Source: Candidatus Avedoeria danica
GTDB lineage: Bacteria > Chloroflexota > Anaerolineae > Epilineales > Epilineaceae
NCBI GenBank assembly: GCA_016703025.1
Contig: JADJCV010000002.1
Span: forward strand, 62,001-126,000
DNA length: 64,000 nt
Direction: 5' to 3'
Under the pieces are notes generated by a model that was given only the letters and a program-made list of their open reading frames with translations, ran no database searches and was not told the origin of the DNA. This document shows positions 46,615 to 55,155 of the stretch, piece after piece (position 1 is the stretch's first letter; the number at the start of each line of letters is the position of its first letter). Made by a program: the position numbers and the translations under genes.

Positions 46615-48182
46615 AGCAGCCGCTCCTGCACGGCGTTGGCTTTCCGACGTCGTTGCCGTACGGCGCCGACGCCCACCGCACGCTCGGCCTTGATGCGGTC
46701 CAGAAGAACGGATGCCGGCTCGTCGTTCGGGTCCTGGTCGACAAGACGGCCTTCGAAGGCGAGGCGGAGGATGGACTGGCGGAGGCGGGTGAGGCGGGCG
46801 CAATCTCGCCCAATCTGTAGCTAGGTGTCGTCAGTCGTGGAAGAGCATGCGCTGAGCCTCACCTGAAACGATCCTGTTCCGCTGCTGGTGGCAAGCGGGA
46901 TTGGCACCCTTTGAACTTCTCCCAGTCAAATGGGCGATGTTCGTGCTAATCGCTGGCGACACTCCGAAGTCCTCCCGAGCGCGAACGTGTGAGCGAAAGA
47001 GGACCGAAGTAGGGTGCGCATGGCCTTCATGGGATATCGGCCGAAACCGGTGCAATGTCTTCTGAAAACACACGTGGGGCAACTCGCCTTGATACAGCGC
47101 GCTCTGACCTACAAGTTCGGGACTCTGGCCCTCGCTGACCAGGATATCGCCAGCCTCCAACCGGTACTTGGCAAAGTGATTCTCGTCGAAATCCATCGTG
47201 TCGACGTCGGCGAAATCGAGGCGATCATCCTTCACATTGGCCACGCGCAAGGGTGGGAAAGCGGCTATTCAGTCTGCGGGCCCGTTGTCTTCCCAGCCCG
47301 CACCGGTCGCCGGTCACAGTCCACCGTCGTCCAGCACCACCCCCTCCGGCAGCTCCCCCAGCCCCTCCGTCTCCGCCCCTCCCGGCTCCACGTACCGCCC
47401 CTTCCACCGATCGTCCTTCGGCGCCTTCCCCGCCGCCACCATCTTCGCCAGCTCCGCCTCCTCCCACCGCCGCCGCCGCTCCGCCAGGATGCGCGTCAGC
47501 AGCGCCGATGCCGGCTCGTACCCGCGGCGCTCGGCGCGGGCCAGCTCGGCCTCGGTGGGCACGAGGCGGCCGGTGACGGCGGCGTGGAGGACGGAGGCGC
47601 GGTAGCGGGCGAGGTTGCGGTGGGCGCGGGTGAGGGCGGCTAGGGCGGCGTCAAGGCGGGAGAGGTGGGATTCTAGAGCGGCGACGATGCGGTGTTGTTC
47701 GGGGAAGCGGAGGAAGAGAAGCGGAAGGTCCTCCACTTCAGGACGACAGATGTTGGTGGGCCGCGATCGACGGAGTCGTCCAGGCATTGCGGCGTCAAAG
47801 AAGTAGCCGCAAGGACGCAGGTAGAGGAACTCGGGAGAGAACGCCCCAGCTCTTGGCGACAGTCTGCACACCCGCTGATTCCAGTGCGCAACGGGCCTTG
47901 CCATCGACGCAGTTGACGGGCTCCGTCCATGCCGATACCAGATCACCGTGCCTACGATACGTCCTCCTCGACAGGAACAGCGAAGCACGTCACTGGCTGA
48001 CCACCGGATGTCGCCGTCAATACCGGAGGGGAAGCCCTCGATGACCGGCCGAAACCCGTCGACGGGCACCGCGGAAACCGTCATGTCCACTTGTGGGGCG
48101 CATCGCCGAGGAACTCTCCACGACGGATGGGCGGGGTATGCCCTTGGCGTTGGTCCGTCGTCGCGAGGCAGTCGAAGCTCAC
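46611..48182 (-). pseudogene. hsdS: decayed type I restriction specificity subunit
   Basis: Between hsdR and the AlbA_2 gene, recognisable HsdS pieces lie in several frames. In 47314-48182: NQRVCRLSPRAGAF, FPEQHRIVAALESHLSRLD and a central conserved helix. In 46831-47265: a second recognition domain with LRVANVKDDRLDF and VCFQKTLHRFRP. Then STNIAHLTG with GEKFKG and LPPAAEQDR in the next frame. In 46611-46823: the C-terminal helix LRQSILRLAFEGRLVDQD. At least three shifts and an in-frame stop separate them. The start overlaps the hsdR stop (GTGA). No intact specificity subunit remains. Confidence 0.85.
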
Positions 48183-51055
48183 GCCGCCAACACCTCATTC
48201 AACTCCCGGATCACTACTCCCAACTCCCCGCCAAACACCTCCCGGGCCCGCCCCAGTCCACCCTGCTCCACAAACGGCGTGTACCCAAAGTCCTCGACGT
48301 CGATCTCCACGCTGGCCGCAATATGGTCGCGCATCATGGCCAGCCACTGCGCCTGCTCGCCCGTGAACTGGCGGCCAAGCTGCGCCTGCTGCGCCAGCCA
48401 GTGGTCGAAGCGCTGCTGCACCAGGTCGTGGAACGGCACCAGCTCGTCGTCCTGGTGGATGCCGAACCGGACGAGCGACACCAGGTCGGTGAGCAGCCGC
48501 TGCGCCGATGCGCCGCGCACCCTGTTCCTGTCCAGCAGCTCGTACGCCTGCCACAGCCGCTCGGGCGTCCACTGGCGCGGCGGAAGGTGGATGGCCTCGG
48601 CCAGGGCCTTCACGTCGCGGAAGCGCAGGCGGCGGGCGTGGGGTTGGGAGTAGAAGAACTGGAGGGCGTCGATCTCGGCCTTGTTGGCCTCGATGAACGC
48701 CTCCCACGATTCCACCAGCGTCCGCGCCTTCTCGGTGGCTTCGGCGGAGTGGCCGGCCGCCAGCAGCACGTCGAGGCTCACCTCGTCGATGATCTGCTCG
48801 AACTGCCGCTTGATGTCTACCAGCAGCGTCCGCAGCGCCGGGTTCGCCGCGAGCGGCCTCACCGCCTCACGCAGAACGTCGGAGGTGACGGCTTTCCACA
48901 GGGCATCGGTGGGCTCGTCGCCGGCGGCGAGGCCGTAGCGCCCGCGGGCGCGGTCGAGGCGGTAGTCCGGGTCCAGCGCCTCGACGATGGCGGCTGTGAT
49001 GTCACCGAGCCGCGCACCGTCGGCCACCTCGGCGACCCGCCGGTCCTCCTCCGGCCCGAACTCGCGCTCCAGGCGGGCCAGGCGGCTGGCGAGCGACGAG
49101 AGCATGTCCGGGTCCGCGCCGCCCATCGCCACGTGGTCGAGCAACGCCTTGAACGCGATGTTGCGCTTGCGCTCCAAAGGCTGTGTGTCGGCGATGTCCA
49201 TCTCTGTGACGCCGACGCAGTCGACGATCATGAAGTGCGTCTTGGCCCGTGCGTCCGGCGTGACCGCCCGCAGGTCGTCCTCGGCCATCACCCGCACACC
49301 GCGGCCCTTCATCTGCTCGAACAGCACCCGGCTCTTGGTGGCCCGCATGAACATCACGATCTCGACCGGCTTGATGTCCGTGCCGGTGGCGATCATGTCC
49401 ACCGTCACCGCGACCCGCGGGTTGTAGCTGTTCCGAAAGTCCCGGATCAGCTGGCCCGGCGCCGTCCCGGTCGACTTGTACGTGATCTTCACACAGAAGT
49501 CGTTGCCCCGGCCAAACTCCTCGCGCACGACGTCCACGATGTCCTCGGCGTGGCTGTCGTCCTTGGCGAAGATGAGCGTCTTCGGCACCTCGGTGCGGCC
49601 TGGGAAAATCTCCTTGAACAGCCGGTCCTTGAACGTCCGCACGATCAGCCGGATCTGGTCGCGCGACACGACGTTCCGGTCCAGGTCCTTGGCCTCGTAC
49701 GTCACGTCCTCGTCCGGCAGCTCCCAGCGCACAGACCGCGTGCGCCGATCGCGCAGACCCATCGTCGCCCCCGTGCCGGCCTCGATCGTCGAGCCCTGCT
49801 CCGAGATCTGGGTGCGAATCCGGTACACCTCGAAGTCCACGTTCACGCCGTCCGCCACCGCCTGCTCGTGGTCGTACTCCATCACCAGGTTCCGGTTGAA
49901 GAACCCGAACGTGTGCTTCGCCGGCGTCGCCGTCAGCCCGACGAGAAAGGCGTCGAAGTACTCCAGCACCTGCCGCCACAGCGAGTAGATCGACCGGTGG
50001 CACTCGTCGATGAACACCACGTCGAAGTACTCGGGCGGGATCTGCGCGTTGTACACCACCGGCAGCGGCTCGGTCGGCACCAGACCGCGCTCGAAAAACG
50101 ACTCGTCCTCCAGCGCCGGGTCGAACTCGGCTTCGCCCTTCAGCATCGAGTAGAGGCGCTGGATGGTCGTGATGACCACCTTGCTGGAGCTGCCGATCGT
50201 GTTGCCCGCCAGGTGCTGCACGTTGTACAGCTCCGTGAACTTGCGCTGGTCGTCCGGCGTCCGATAGCCGCCGAACTCGTTGTCGGCTTGGAGCCCCAGG
50301 TTGGATCGGTCCACCAGGAACAGCACCCGCCGCGCACCGCCGAACTTGATCAGCCGATACGCTGCCGACACCGCGAAGAACGTCTTGCCGCTCCCCGTGA
50401 TCATCTGCACCAGCGAGCGCGGCCGGTTCTGAGCCAGCGACGCCTCCAGGTTGGTCAATCCCTCGATCTGGTTCGGCCACAGCCCCCGCTCGTTCACCGG
50501 CGGCATCATCCGCACCCGCGAGCGCAGCGTCGCCGGCCGCTCGGCCCAGGCGCCTTCCAGGCGCGGGAAAGCCTCGGCGATGCGCTTCGTGTCGGACCAG
50601 CCGCGCGTCCAGTCCGACAGCGGATCCGCCGCGAGCCACTCGGCCAACGTCGTCGGCTGGTGGACGGCGAACACCTCCCGGCTGCGGGGGTCTGGATCGA
50701 GCAGGTTGGTGAAGCGGGTGACGCTGCCGCTGCTCTGGTACAGGAACGGCAGCGGGCGCACCGGCGCCGTCAGGCTGGCCGGCAGGCCCCCGGCGTACCG
50801 TTGGCTCTGCGGCTCGACGCCGGTGAGTGTGTGGCCCTCCGGCTTGGCTTCGAGAACGCCGACCGCCTTGCCGTCGACGAACAGCAGGTAATCCGCGTAG
50901 CCGTGGCCCGGCGCCAACGGGAACTCCCGGACGGCGACGCCGGCACTGGCGTACAGGTTCATGGACGCGCGGTCCTGCACAGCCCAGCCGGAACGCGCCA
51001 GAGACACGTCAATCGTCTCGCGGGCGCGTTGCTCGGGAGTTGCAGGGGGTGGCAT
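48179..51055 (-). CDS. hsdR: type I restriction endonuclease subunit R
   Basis: The 958-residue protein has the N-terminal nuclease motif (YADYLLF, then VLEAKPEG, with a QSQRYA motif), the translocase Walker A MITGSGKT and the DECH box (VFIDECHRSIYS). RecA-like domain 2 motifs and the C-terminal helical domain that contacts the methylase core follow. It cleaves DNA after translocation when the R2M2S1 complex meets unmodified sites. The ATG at 51055 is preferred; a GTG at 51073 is in frame. It appears intact, although hsdS next to it is not. Confidence 0.93.
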   Translation of the reverse strand: MPPPATPEQRARETIDVSLARSGWAVQDRASMNLYASAGVAVREFPLAPGHGYADYLLFVDGKAVGVLEAKPEGHTLTGVEPQSQRYAGGLPASLTAPVRPLPFLYQSSGSVTRFTNLLDPDPRSREVFAVHQPTTLAEWLAADPLSDWTRGWSDTKRIAEAFPRLEGAWAERPATLRSRVRMMPPVNERGLWPNQIEGLTNLEASLAQNRPRSLVQMITGSGKTFFAVSAAYRLIKFGGARRVLFLVDRSNLGLQADNEFGGYRTPDDQRKFTELYNVQHLAGNTIGSSSKVVITTIQRLYSMLKGEAEFDPALEDESFFERGLVPTEPLPVVYNAQIPPEYFDVVFIDECHRSIYSLWRQVLEYFDAFLVGLTATPAKHTFGFFNRNLVMEYDHEQAVADGVNVDFEVYRIRTQISEQGSTIEAGTGATMGLRDRRTRSVRWELPDEDVTYEAKDLDRNVVSRDQIRLIVRTFKDRLFKEIFPGRTEVPKTLIFAKDDSHAEDIVDVVREEFGRGNDFCVKITYKSTGTAPGQLIRDFRNSYNPRVAVTVDMIATGTDIKPVEIVMFMRATKSRVLFEQMKGRGVRVMAEDDLRAVTPDARAKTHFMIVDCVGVTEMDIADTQPLERKRNIAFKALLDHVAMGGADPDMLSSLASRLARLEREFGPEEDRRVAEVADGARLGDITAAIVEALDPDYRLDRARGRYGLAAGDEPTDALWKAVTSDVLREAVRPLAANPALRTLLVDIKRQFEQIIDEVSLDVLLAAGHSAEATEKARTLVESWEAFIEANKAEIDALQFFYSQPHARRLRFRDVKALAEAIHLPPRQWTPERLWQAYELLDRNRVRGASAQRLLTDLVSLVRFGIHQDDELVPFHDLVQQRFDHWLAQQAQLGRQFTGEQAQWLAMMRDHIAASVEIDVEDFGYTPFVEQGGLGRAREVFGGELGVVIRELNEVLAA

Positions 51056-51161
51056 AGAGGTGCATTGTCGCACAACTGGTAACAGGTCGCGATCAGTGGT
51101 CTCGGGGTAGTGTGTCAGTTCGCTCTCGACCTGATTCCGCTACAGCCTTGGCACCCAGCCC

Positions 51162-53306
51162 CTACCACCCCCCCTCCAACACTCGTGGGCTCCCCCCATC
51201 CAACACCGTCATCCAAGCCTTCCCGTCCGGCGTGAACGCGATGTCCCGGACCTGCGACAAGTCGACCTGCGGCACGGTGTGCCACGTCCCCTCCGGCCGC
51301 CGGATGAGAAGCTCCCCGAACCGGCCGCCCAGCCAGGCACTCCCGTCCGGTGCGATCGCCAAGGCCGGCCGGGTCCCGGGTCGACCTCCGTTGGGCGTCA
51401 CGTCGTAGCCCGGCTGGCCCTCGAACAGGTCCCACGTCCCGTCCGGGGCACGCCGGATCAAGCCGAGGCCGCTCAGGTACAGCCACAGCCCTCCTGCGTC
51501 GTCGGCCGCCATGGCGGTGATCTCATGGGCGGCCACCTGGCTCGGCAGGGCGATTTCCGCCCATGTACCGTCCGCGCCTCGGGACATCACCAGGCTCTGC
51601 TGGCCAGCCGCGAGCCCGACCCAGACGGACCCATCCACCCCTGTCGCCAGCCCGTGCACGCTCCTTGCCCGCAGGCCCAGCGCGGCATCCTGTCCCTCCC
51701 AGACGCCGTCTGGACGATGGCGCGTCACGCCCGAGATCGTCGCGCCGCCGAGCGCCGCGAACCAGATCGACCCGTCCGCAGCCGGCTGCACGATGTCGAC
51801 ACGCCGACCGCCGAGCGCCACCGGATCCTGGACATGCGTCCACGCTCCATCCAAGGCGCGGTGGACAGCACCCGTTTCCGTGGCGAACCAGATGCCGTCC
51901 GCAGCATACGCCACATCCCACGGCGCGGCGGCCGTGGCGGGGTAGCCCTCGCCGAGCCACGCCCAGCTCCCGTCCGGCCGCCGGAGGTCGCCGTCCATGA
52001 GGACCTCGTCTCCCCGCACCGCGACGGCGCGCGCGTCGCCCGGCCCGGGCAGCCAGTCCCGGCGCCACGCCCCGTCCTTCGTGCGTCGCATCATCCCCGC
52101 GCCCGTGGCCACCCACGCCGCCCCGTCCGCATCGATCGTCAGGTCGGTGGTGTTCACCTGGAAGGTGATGCCGCCCAGCTCGACCGTCGGCGGCGCATCC
52201 GCCTTCCAGCGCCCGGGACGGCTGTTGTCCGGGACGTAGATCCCGCTGTCGCCCGCGAACCACGGCCGGCCCTGCGCGTCCCAGGCGACGGCGCTCGGGA
52301 TGTTCGCCGGATCGATGATCTCGAACCCGTCCAACGGAGCCGGCACCCACCGCCTGTCAGCACCGAAGACGTCGACGACGACGGTTTCCGTGAAGTCGGG
52401 CTCGGGAAACGCGATGCCGTAGATGACCGCCCACACCCGCCCGTCCGGGGCCAGGGCGATGTCCTTCACGGCGCCGAGGTCGACGCGCAGCCCGTCAGCC
52501 GATCCGAACATAGTCCACCCACCGTCGGCGCGGTGGACGGCGGCACCCTGCTGCCCCAAGGCCAGCCAGACGTCGCCGTTCGGCAGGGCGAGGATGTCCG
52601 ACACCATGTTCGTGGCCGCGTCCGGGGCGCCGGGCGGCGGGAACGCCCATGCGCCATCGGGGGATCGGACCGCCGCGCCGCTGTCGGCTCCGATCCAGAT
52701 CGCCCCGGCGCGGTCCACTGCGACGTGCTGGGCGATCAGCGGCGCTTCCACAGAGATCCAGCGCCCTTCCGCTCCGCGCCACGCCACGACGCCCTCGAAC
52801 GTCGGCCCCTCCCCGGCCGTGTAGACCGTCCCGTCGAGGCTGATCGTCAGCGCAGTGCCGGGATAGTCGTGCGGCAGGCCGTCCGCACCCGTGTAGCTTA
52901 TGGTCGCCGATCCGTCTGCCGGACGGTGGGCGATCCCGTCGTAGCCCACAGACCAGACGTCGCCCGTCCGCGGATCCGCGACGATCTGCTGGACGTCGTT
53001 CGCCGGCCGGAGGTGCCGCCAGCGCGGGAGCATGCCGGGCGCCAGCGTCGCTGTCGGCGCGGCGGTCGGGTCAGGCAACGGAGCGACGGTCGGGGACGCC
53101 GTTGTGTTCGGCGCCGCGCCAGCCGGGACGGACGCAAGTGTGCAGTCCGCGGCGCATGTGATCGGCAGGTGGATCCGATGTGGTGCGACCGCGTCGGTGT
53201 CGGCAAGTGCGACGGAGCGCGGGGCGAACGGGACGGGGCTTGACGCGAGCGCGCCGGCGCCGAGGGCGGCGAGGACGCCGAGGACGCGTGTCGGGAGGGA
53301 GGTCAT
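51162..53306 (-). CDS. secreted two-component-type propeller protein
   Basis: The 714-residue product has a signal peptide (about residues 5-25), then HRIHLPITCAADC and a Pro/Thr/Ala linker. Repeated strands such as DVWLALGQQGAAVHRADGGW and SVWVGLAAGQQSLVMSRGADG follow, typical of the propeller repeats of hybrid two-component sensors, but no kinase follows. The ATG at 53306 has GGAG 7 bases upstream; the earlier ATG at 53312 has the site too close. It is the rightmost gene of the island, ending 107 bases from the hsdR start. Confidence 0.75.
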   Translation of the reverse strand: MTSLPTRVLGVLAALGAGALASSPVPFAPRSVALADTDAVAPHRIHLPITCAADCTLASVPAGAAPNTTASPTVAPLPDPTAAPTATLAPGMLPRWRHLRPANDVQQIVADPRTGDVWSVGYDGIAHRPADGSATISYTGADGLPHDYPGTALTISLDGTVYTAGEGPTFEGVVAWRGAEGRWISVEAPLIAQHVAVDRAGAIWIGADSGAAVRSPDGAWAFPPPGAPDAATNMVSDILALPNGDVWLALGQQGAAVHRADGGWTMFGSADGLRVDLGAVKDIALAPDGRVWAVIYGIAFPEPDFTETVVVDVFGADRRWVPAPLDGFEIIDPANIPSAVAWDAQGRPWFAGDSGIYVPDNSRPGRWKADAPPTVELGGITFQVNTTDLTIDADGAAWVATGAGMMRRTKDGAWRRDWLPGPGDARAVAVRGDEVLMDGDLRRPDGSWAWLGEGYPATAAAPWDVAYAADGIWFATETGAVHRALDGAWTHVQDPVALGGRRVDIVQPAADGSIWFAALGGATISGVTRHRPDGVWEGQDAALGLRARSVHGLATGVDGSVWVGLAAGQQSLVMSRGADGTWAEIALPSQVAAHEITAMAADDAGGLWLYLSGLGLIRRAPDGTWDLFEGQPGYDVTPNGGRPGTRPALAIAPDGSAWLGGRFGELLIRRPEGTWHTVPQVDLSQVRDIAFTPDGKAWMTVLDGGSPRVLEGGW

Positions 53307-53500
53307 GGGCATGCTCCGGCACGGGGTCGACGAGAGGTTAGAAAGCGCAGGGCAGCGGCTGTGACCAGGTAGAGCGGCGCGAGCGCCAATACGGCGAGGG
53401 CGGCTCCGATGACGCACCAGAAAAAACGGCGATTCCGACGAGCGGCGATTCCGACGTGGAGCCAATCGACGAGTACCGTGCGCGTCTCCTAGCGTGGGTC

Positions 53501-53519
53501 GGCATCAGGGCTGGCATCA
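53501..53519. promoter_or_regulatory. right-end candidate integrase arm sites
   Basis: GGCATCA at 53501-53507 and 53513-53519, period 12 bp, same strand and spacing as at the left end (35383 and 35395). Together with the 43-bp repeats they mark the element ends. The rest of 53307-53578 shows no convincing gene. Confidence 0.45.
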
Positions 53520-53578
53520 CTTTCTCAGACGCAGTCCGGGCGCCGAGCGTCCACCGGCCCTGTTGGTCTGTAAAATGA

Positions 53579-53652
53579 TGGCTGGGGGGCCGGGATTCGA
53601 ACCCGGACTGACGGATTCAAAGTCCGCTGTCCTACCGTTAGACGACCCCCCA
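53579..53652 (-). tRNA. tRNA-Gln(TTG)
   Basis: A complete tRNA on the minus strand, 74 bases including an encoded CCA. It has a 7-bp acceptor stem (TGGGGGG with CCCCCCA), a D-arm, an anticodon loop with TTG (ACTTTGAAT context) and a T-arm with GGTTCGAATCC. The 3' half (53580-53622) is duplicated at 35220-35262. Confidence 0.97.
53580..53622 (-). repeat. attR-like 43-bp segment within tRNA-Gln
   Basis: The part of the tRNA identical to 35220-35262. Its outer boundary at 53622 lies in the anticodon stem, a common crossover region for tyrosine integrases that use tRNA genes. Confidence 0.85.
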
Positions 53653-53671
53653 ACGGTTGCCCCCATTCTAA

Positions 53672-53780
53672 TACAGTGCCGAGGCTACTACAGTGCCGAT
53701 GCTACGCCGCTGATGCTACTCATGCTACTACAGTGCCGAAGCCACCGTGCCGATGGAGTGCACAGCAAAGCCGATGGAGT
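53672..53780. repeat. short direct repeats between tRNA-Gln and rpoD
   Basis: TACAGTGCCGA occurs three times (53672-53682, 53689-53699, 53729-53739). A 20-base unit beginning CCGATGGAGTGCA occurs twice just before the hairpin. No ORF fits. They may be slippage products around the rpoD terminator. Confidence 0.5.
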
Positions 53781-53784
53781 GCAG

Positions 53785-53819
53785 AGCAAAGGGGGAACGC
53801 ACCGCGTTCCCCCTTTGCT
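53785..53819 (-). terminator. 16-bp hairpin downstream of rpoD
   Basis: Perfect 16-bp arms (53785-53800, 53804-53819) with an ACC loop, 33 bases past the rpoD stop. There is no T tract on either strand, but the stem is very stable and well placed to end or protect the rpoD transcript. Confidence 0.65.
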
Positions 53820-53851
53820 CGATCCCGGCCGCCATGCGGCGGCAGTTGGTG

Positions 53852-55000
53852 CTAGTTCAGATACGACTTGAGCATCTGTGCCCGGCTCGGGTGGCGCAGC
53901 TTGCGCAGCGCCTCCTTTTCGATCTGCCGCACGCGCTCGCGCGTCAGGCCGAAGATCTTGCCGACCTCTTTCAGCGTGTACGCACGATGGCCGCGCAGGC
54001 CGTAACGCAACTCGAGCACCCGCTGTTCCCGCGCGGTGAGCCCAAGCAGCACGGACTCGACGTCGCCACGGAGCAGATCCAGCGACGCCGTCTCGAGCGG
54101 GTCGATGCCTTGCTCGTCTTCGATGAACTGGCCGAGCTCGCTCTCCCCCTCGTGGCCCACCGGCTTCTCGAGGCTGATGCTGCGTCGGCTCGCCTGCAGT
54201 GCGACCTCGACCTTCTCGACCTCGATCTGGAGCTCGCCGGCGATCTCGGCCGCAGACGGGCGCCGACCAAGCTCGGTCTCGAGGGCGTGCGCGACGGCGT
54301 AGACCTTGCGGATCCGATCGTTCATGTGCACCGGCACGCGGATCGTCCGACCTTGGTCGGCCAGGCCGCGCGTCAGCGACTGCCGGATCCACCATGTCGC
54401 GTACGTGCTGAACTTGTTGCCGCGGCGCCAGTCGAACTTCTCGACCGCGCGCATCAGGCCGAGGTTGCCCTCTTGGATCAGGTCGAGGAACGGCACGCCC
54501 TGTCCGAGATAGCGCTTGGCCATGCTGATGACCAGCCGGCTGTTCGCCTGCGTCAGCTCGCGCTTCGCCATCTCGCCGTCTTGCACCGCCCGCGCGCGCT
54601 CAGCGGCGACCTTGGCCGACGGTCGCGGGGCACCGTCGATCTCGGCCTGCGCCTCGCGACCGGCCTCGATCCGCTTCGCCAGCTCGATCTCCTGCTCCGC
54701 AGTCAAGAGATCGATCGTGCCGACCTCGCGGAAGTAGAGGCTCACGGCGTCATCGGACTCGATGCCCTCGAAGTCGACGCGATGCACCGGTGCCAGGTCG
54801 GCCTCTTCCGGCCCTTCGGCCAGATCGACCTCGATGCCCAAATCCTCCAACAGATCGACCGCCACCCCGATGTCGTCGGCGGCTTCAGGCCAAACGGCGA
54901 TCACGTCCGCCGTCGTCAGCACGCCGACGTCGTCGGCGCGCCGGACCAAGGCATCCATGATCGCCTCGTCCGCGGGACCAGTGTCGTGTTCCTGCCACAT
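53852..55000 (-). CDS. rpoD: primary sigma factor RpoD/SigA
   Basis: The 382-residue protein has sigma-70 region 1.2 (DAVSLYFREVGTIDLLTAEQE), region 2 (QEGNLGLMRAVEKFDWRRG and FSTYATWWIRQ), region 3 (RIRKVYAVAHALETELGRRP) and region 4 (ELRYGLRG, then TRERVRQIEKEALRKLRHP). It has a short region 1.1 rather than the long E. coli one, as in many non-proteobacterial primary sigma factors. AGGAGTGA lies about 8 bases before the ATG. It probably recognises the extended -10 promoters seen elsewhere in the window. It is followed by a strong hairpin. Confidence 0.96.
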   Translation of the reverse strand: MWQEHDTGPADEAIMDALVRRADDVGVLTTADVIAVWPEAADDIGVAVDLLEDLGIEVDLAEGPEEADLAPVHRVDFEGIESDDAVSLYFREVGTIDLLTAEQEIELAKRIEAGREAQAEIDGAPRPSAKVAAERARAVQDGEMAKRELTQANSRLVISMAKRYLGQGVPFLDLIQEGNLGLMRAVEKFDWRRGNKFSTYATWWIRQSLTRGLADQGRTIRVPVHMNDRIRKVYAVAHALETELGRRPSAAEIAGELQIEVEKVEVALQASRRSISLEKPVGHEGESELGQFIEDEQGIDPLETASLDLLRGDVESVLLGLTAREQRVLELRYGLRGHRAYTLKEVGKIFGLTRERVRQIEKEALRKLRHPSRAQMLKSYLN

Positions 55001-55155
55001 TGTCGATTCACTCCTGCCAAACGCTGCCGGTTGCTACCAAGACCAAGCGGACCACCCCGAGTGCAAACGCTCTCTCTCCCACACCCCTGTCTCACCACAC
55101 CCCGTACTCGTTACAGCTGCCGCACAGAACCGGTTCGATCTACCATTGCCGGCCA

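Larger units (their letters stand above)
35220..53622. mobile_element. putative 18.4-kb integrated island at tRNA-Gln
   Basis: Bounded by the 43-bp direct repeats, with the complete tRNA at the right end. The tRNA's 3' end faces inward, as expected when an element integrates at the 3' end and restores the gene. Inside: a small ORF, two LVIVD propeller genes, a type I restriction set and a further propeller gene. No integrase or excisionase was recognised, so the element is defective, mobilised in trans, or its enzyme was lost. Paired GGCATCA repeats near both ends support integrase arm binding. Confidence 0.7.

Noticed and set aside
53338..53520. Integrase fragment at the right island end
   Set aside because: The 60-codon frame has no catalytic motif of tyrosine or serine recombinases; composition is Ser/Arg/Pro-rich noise.
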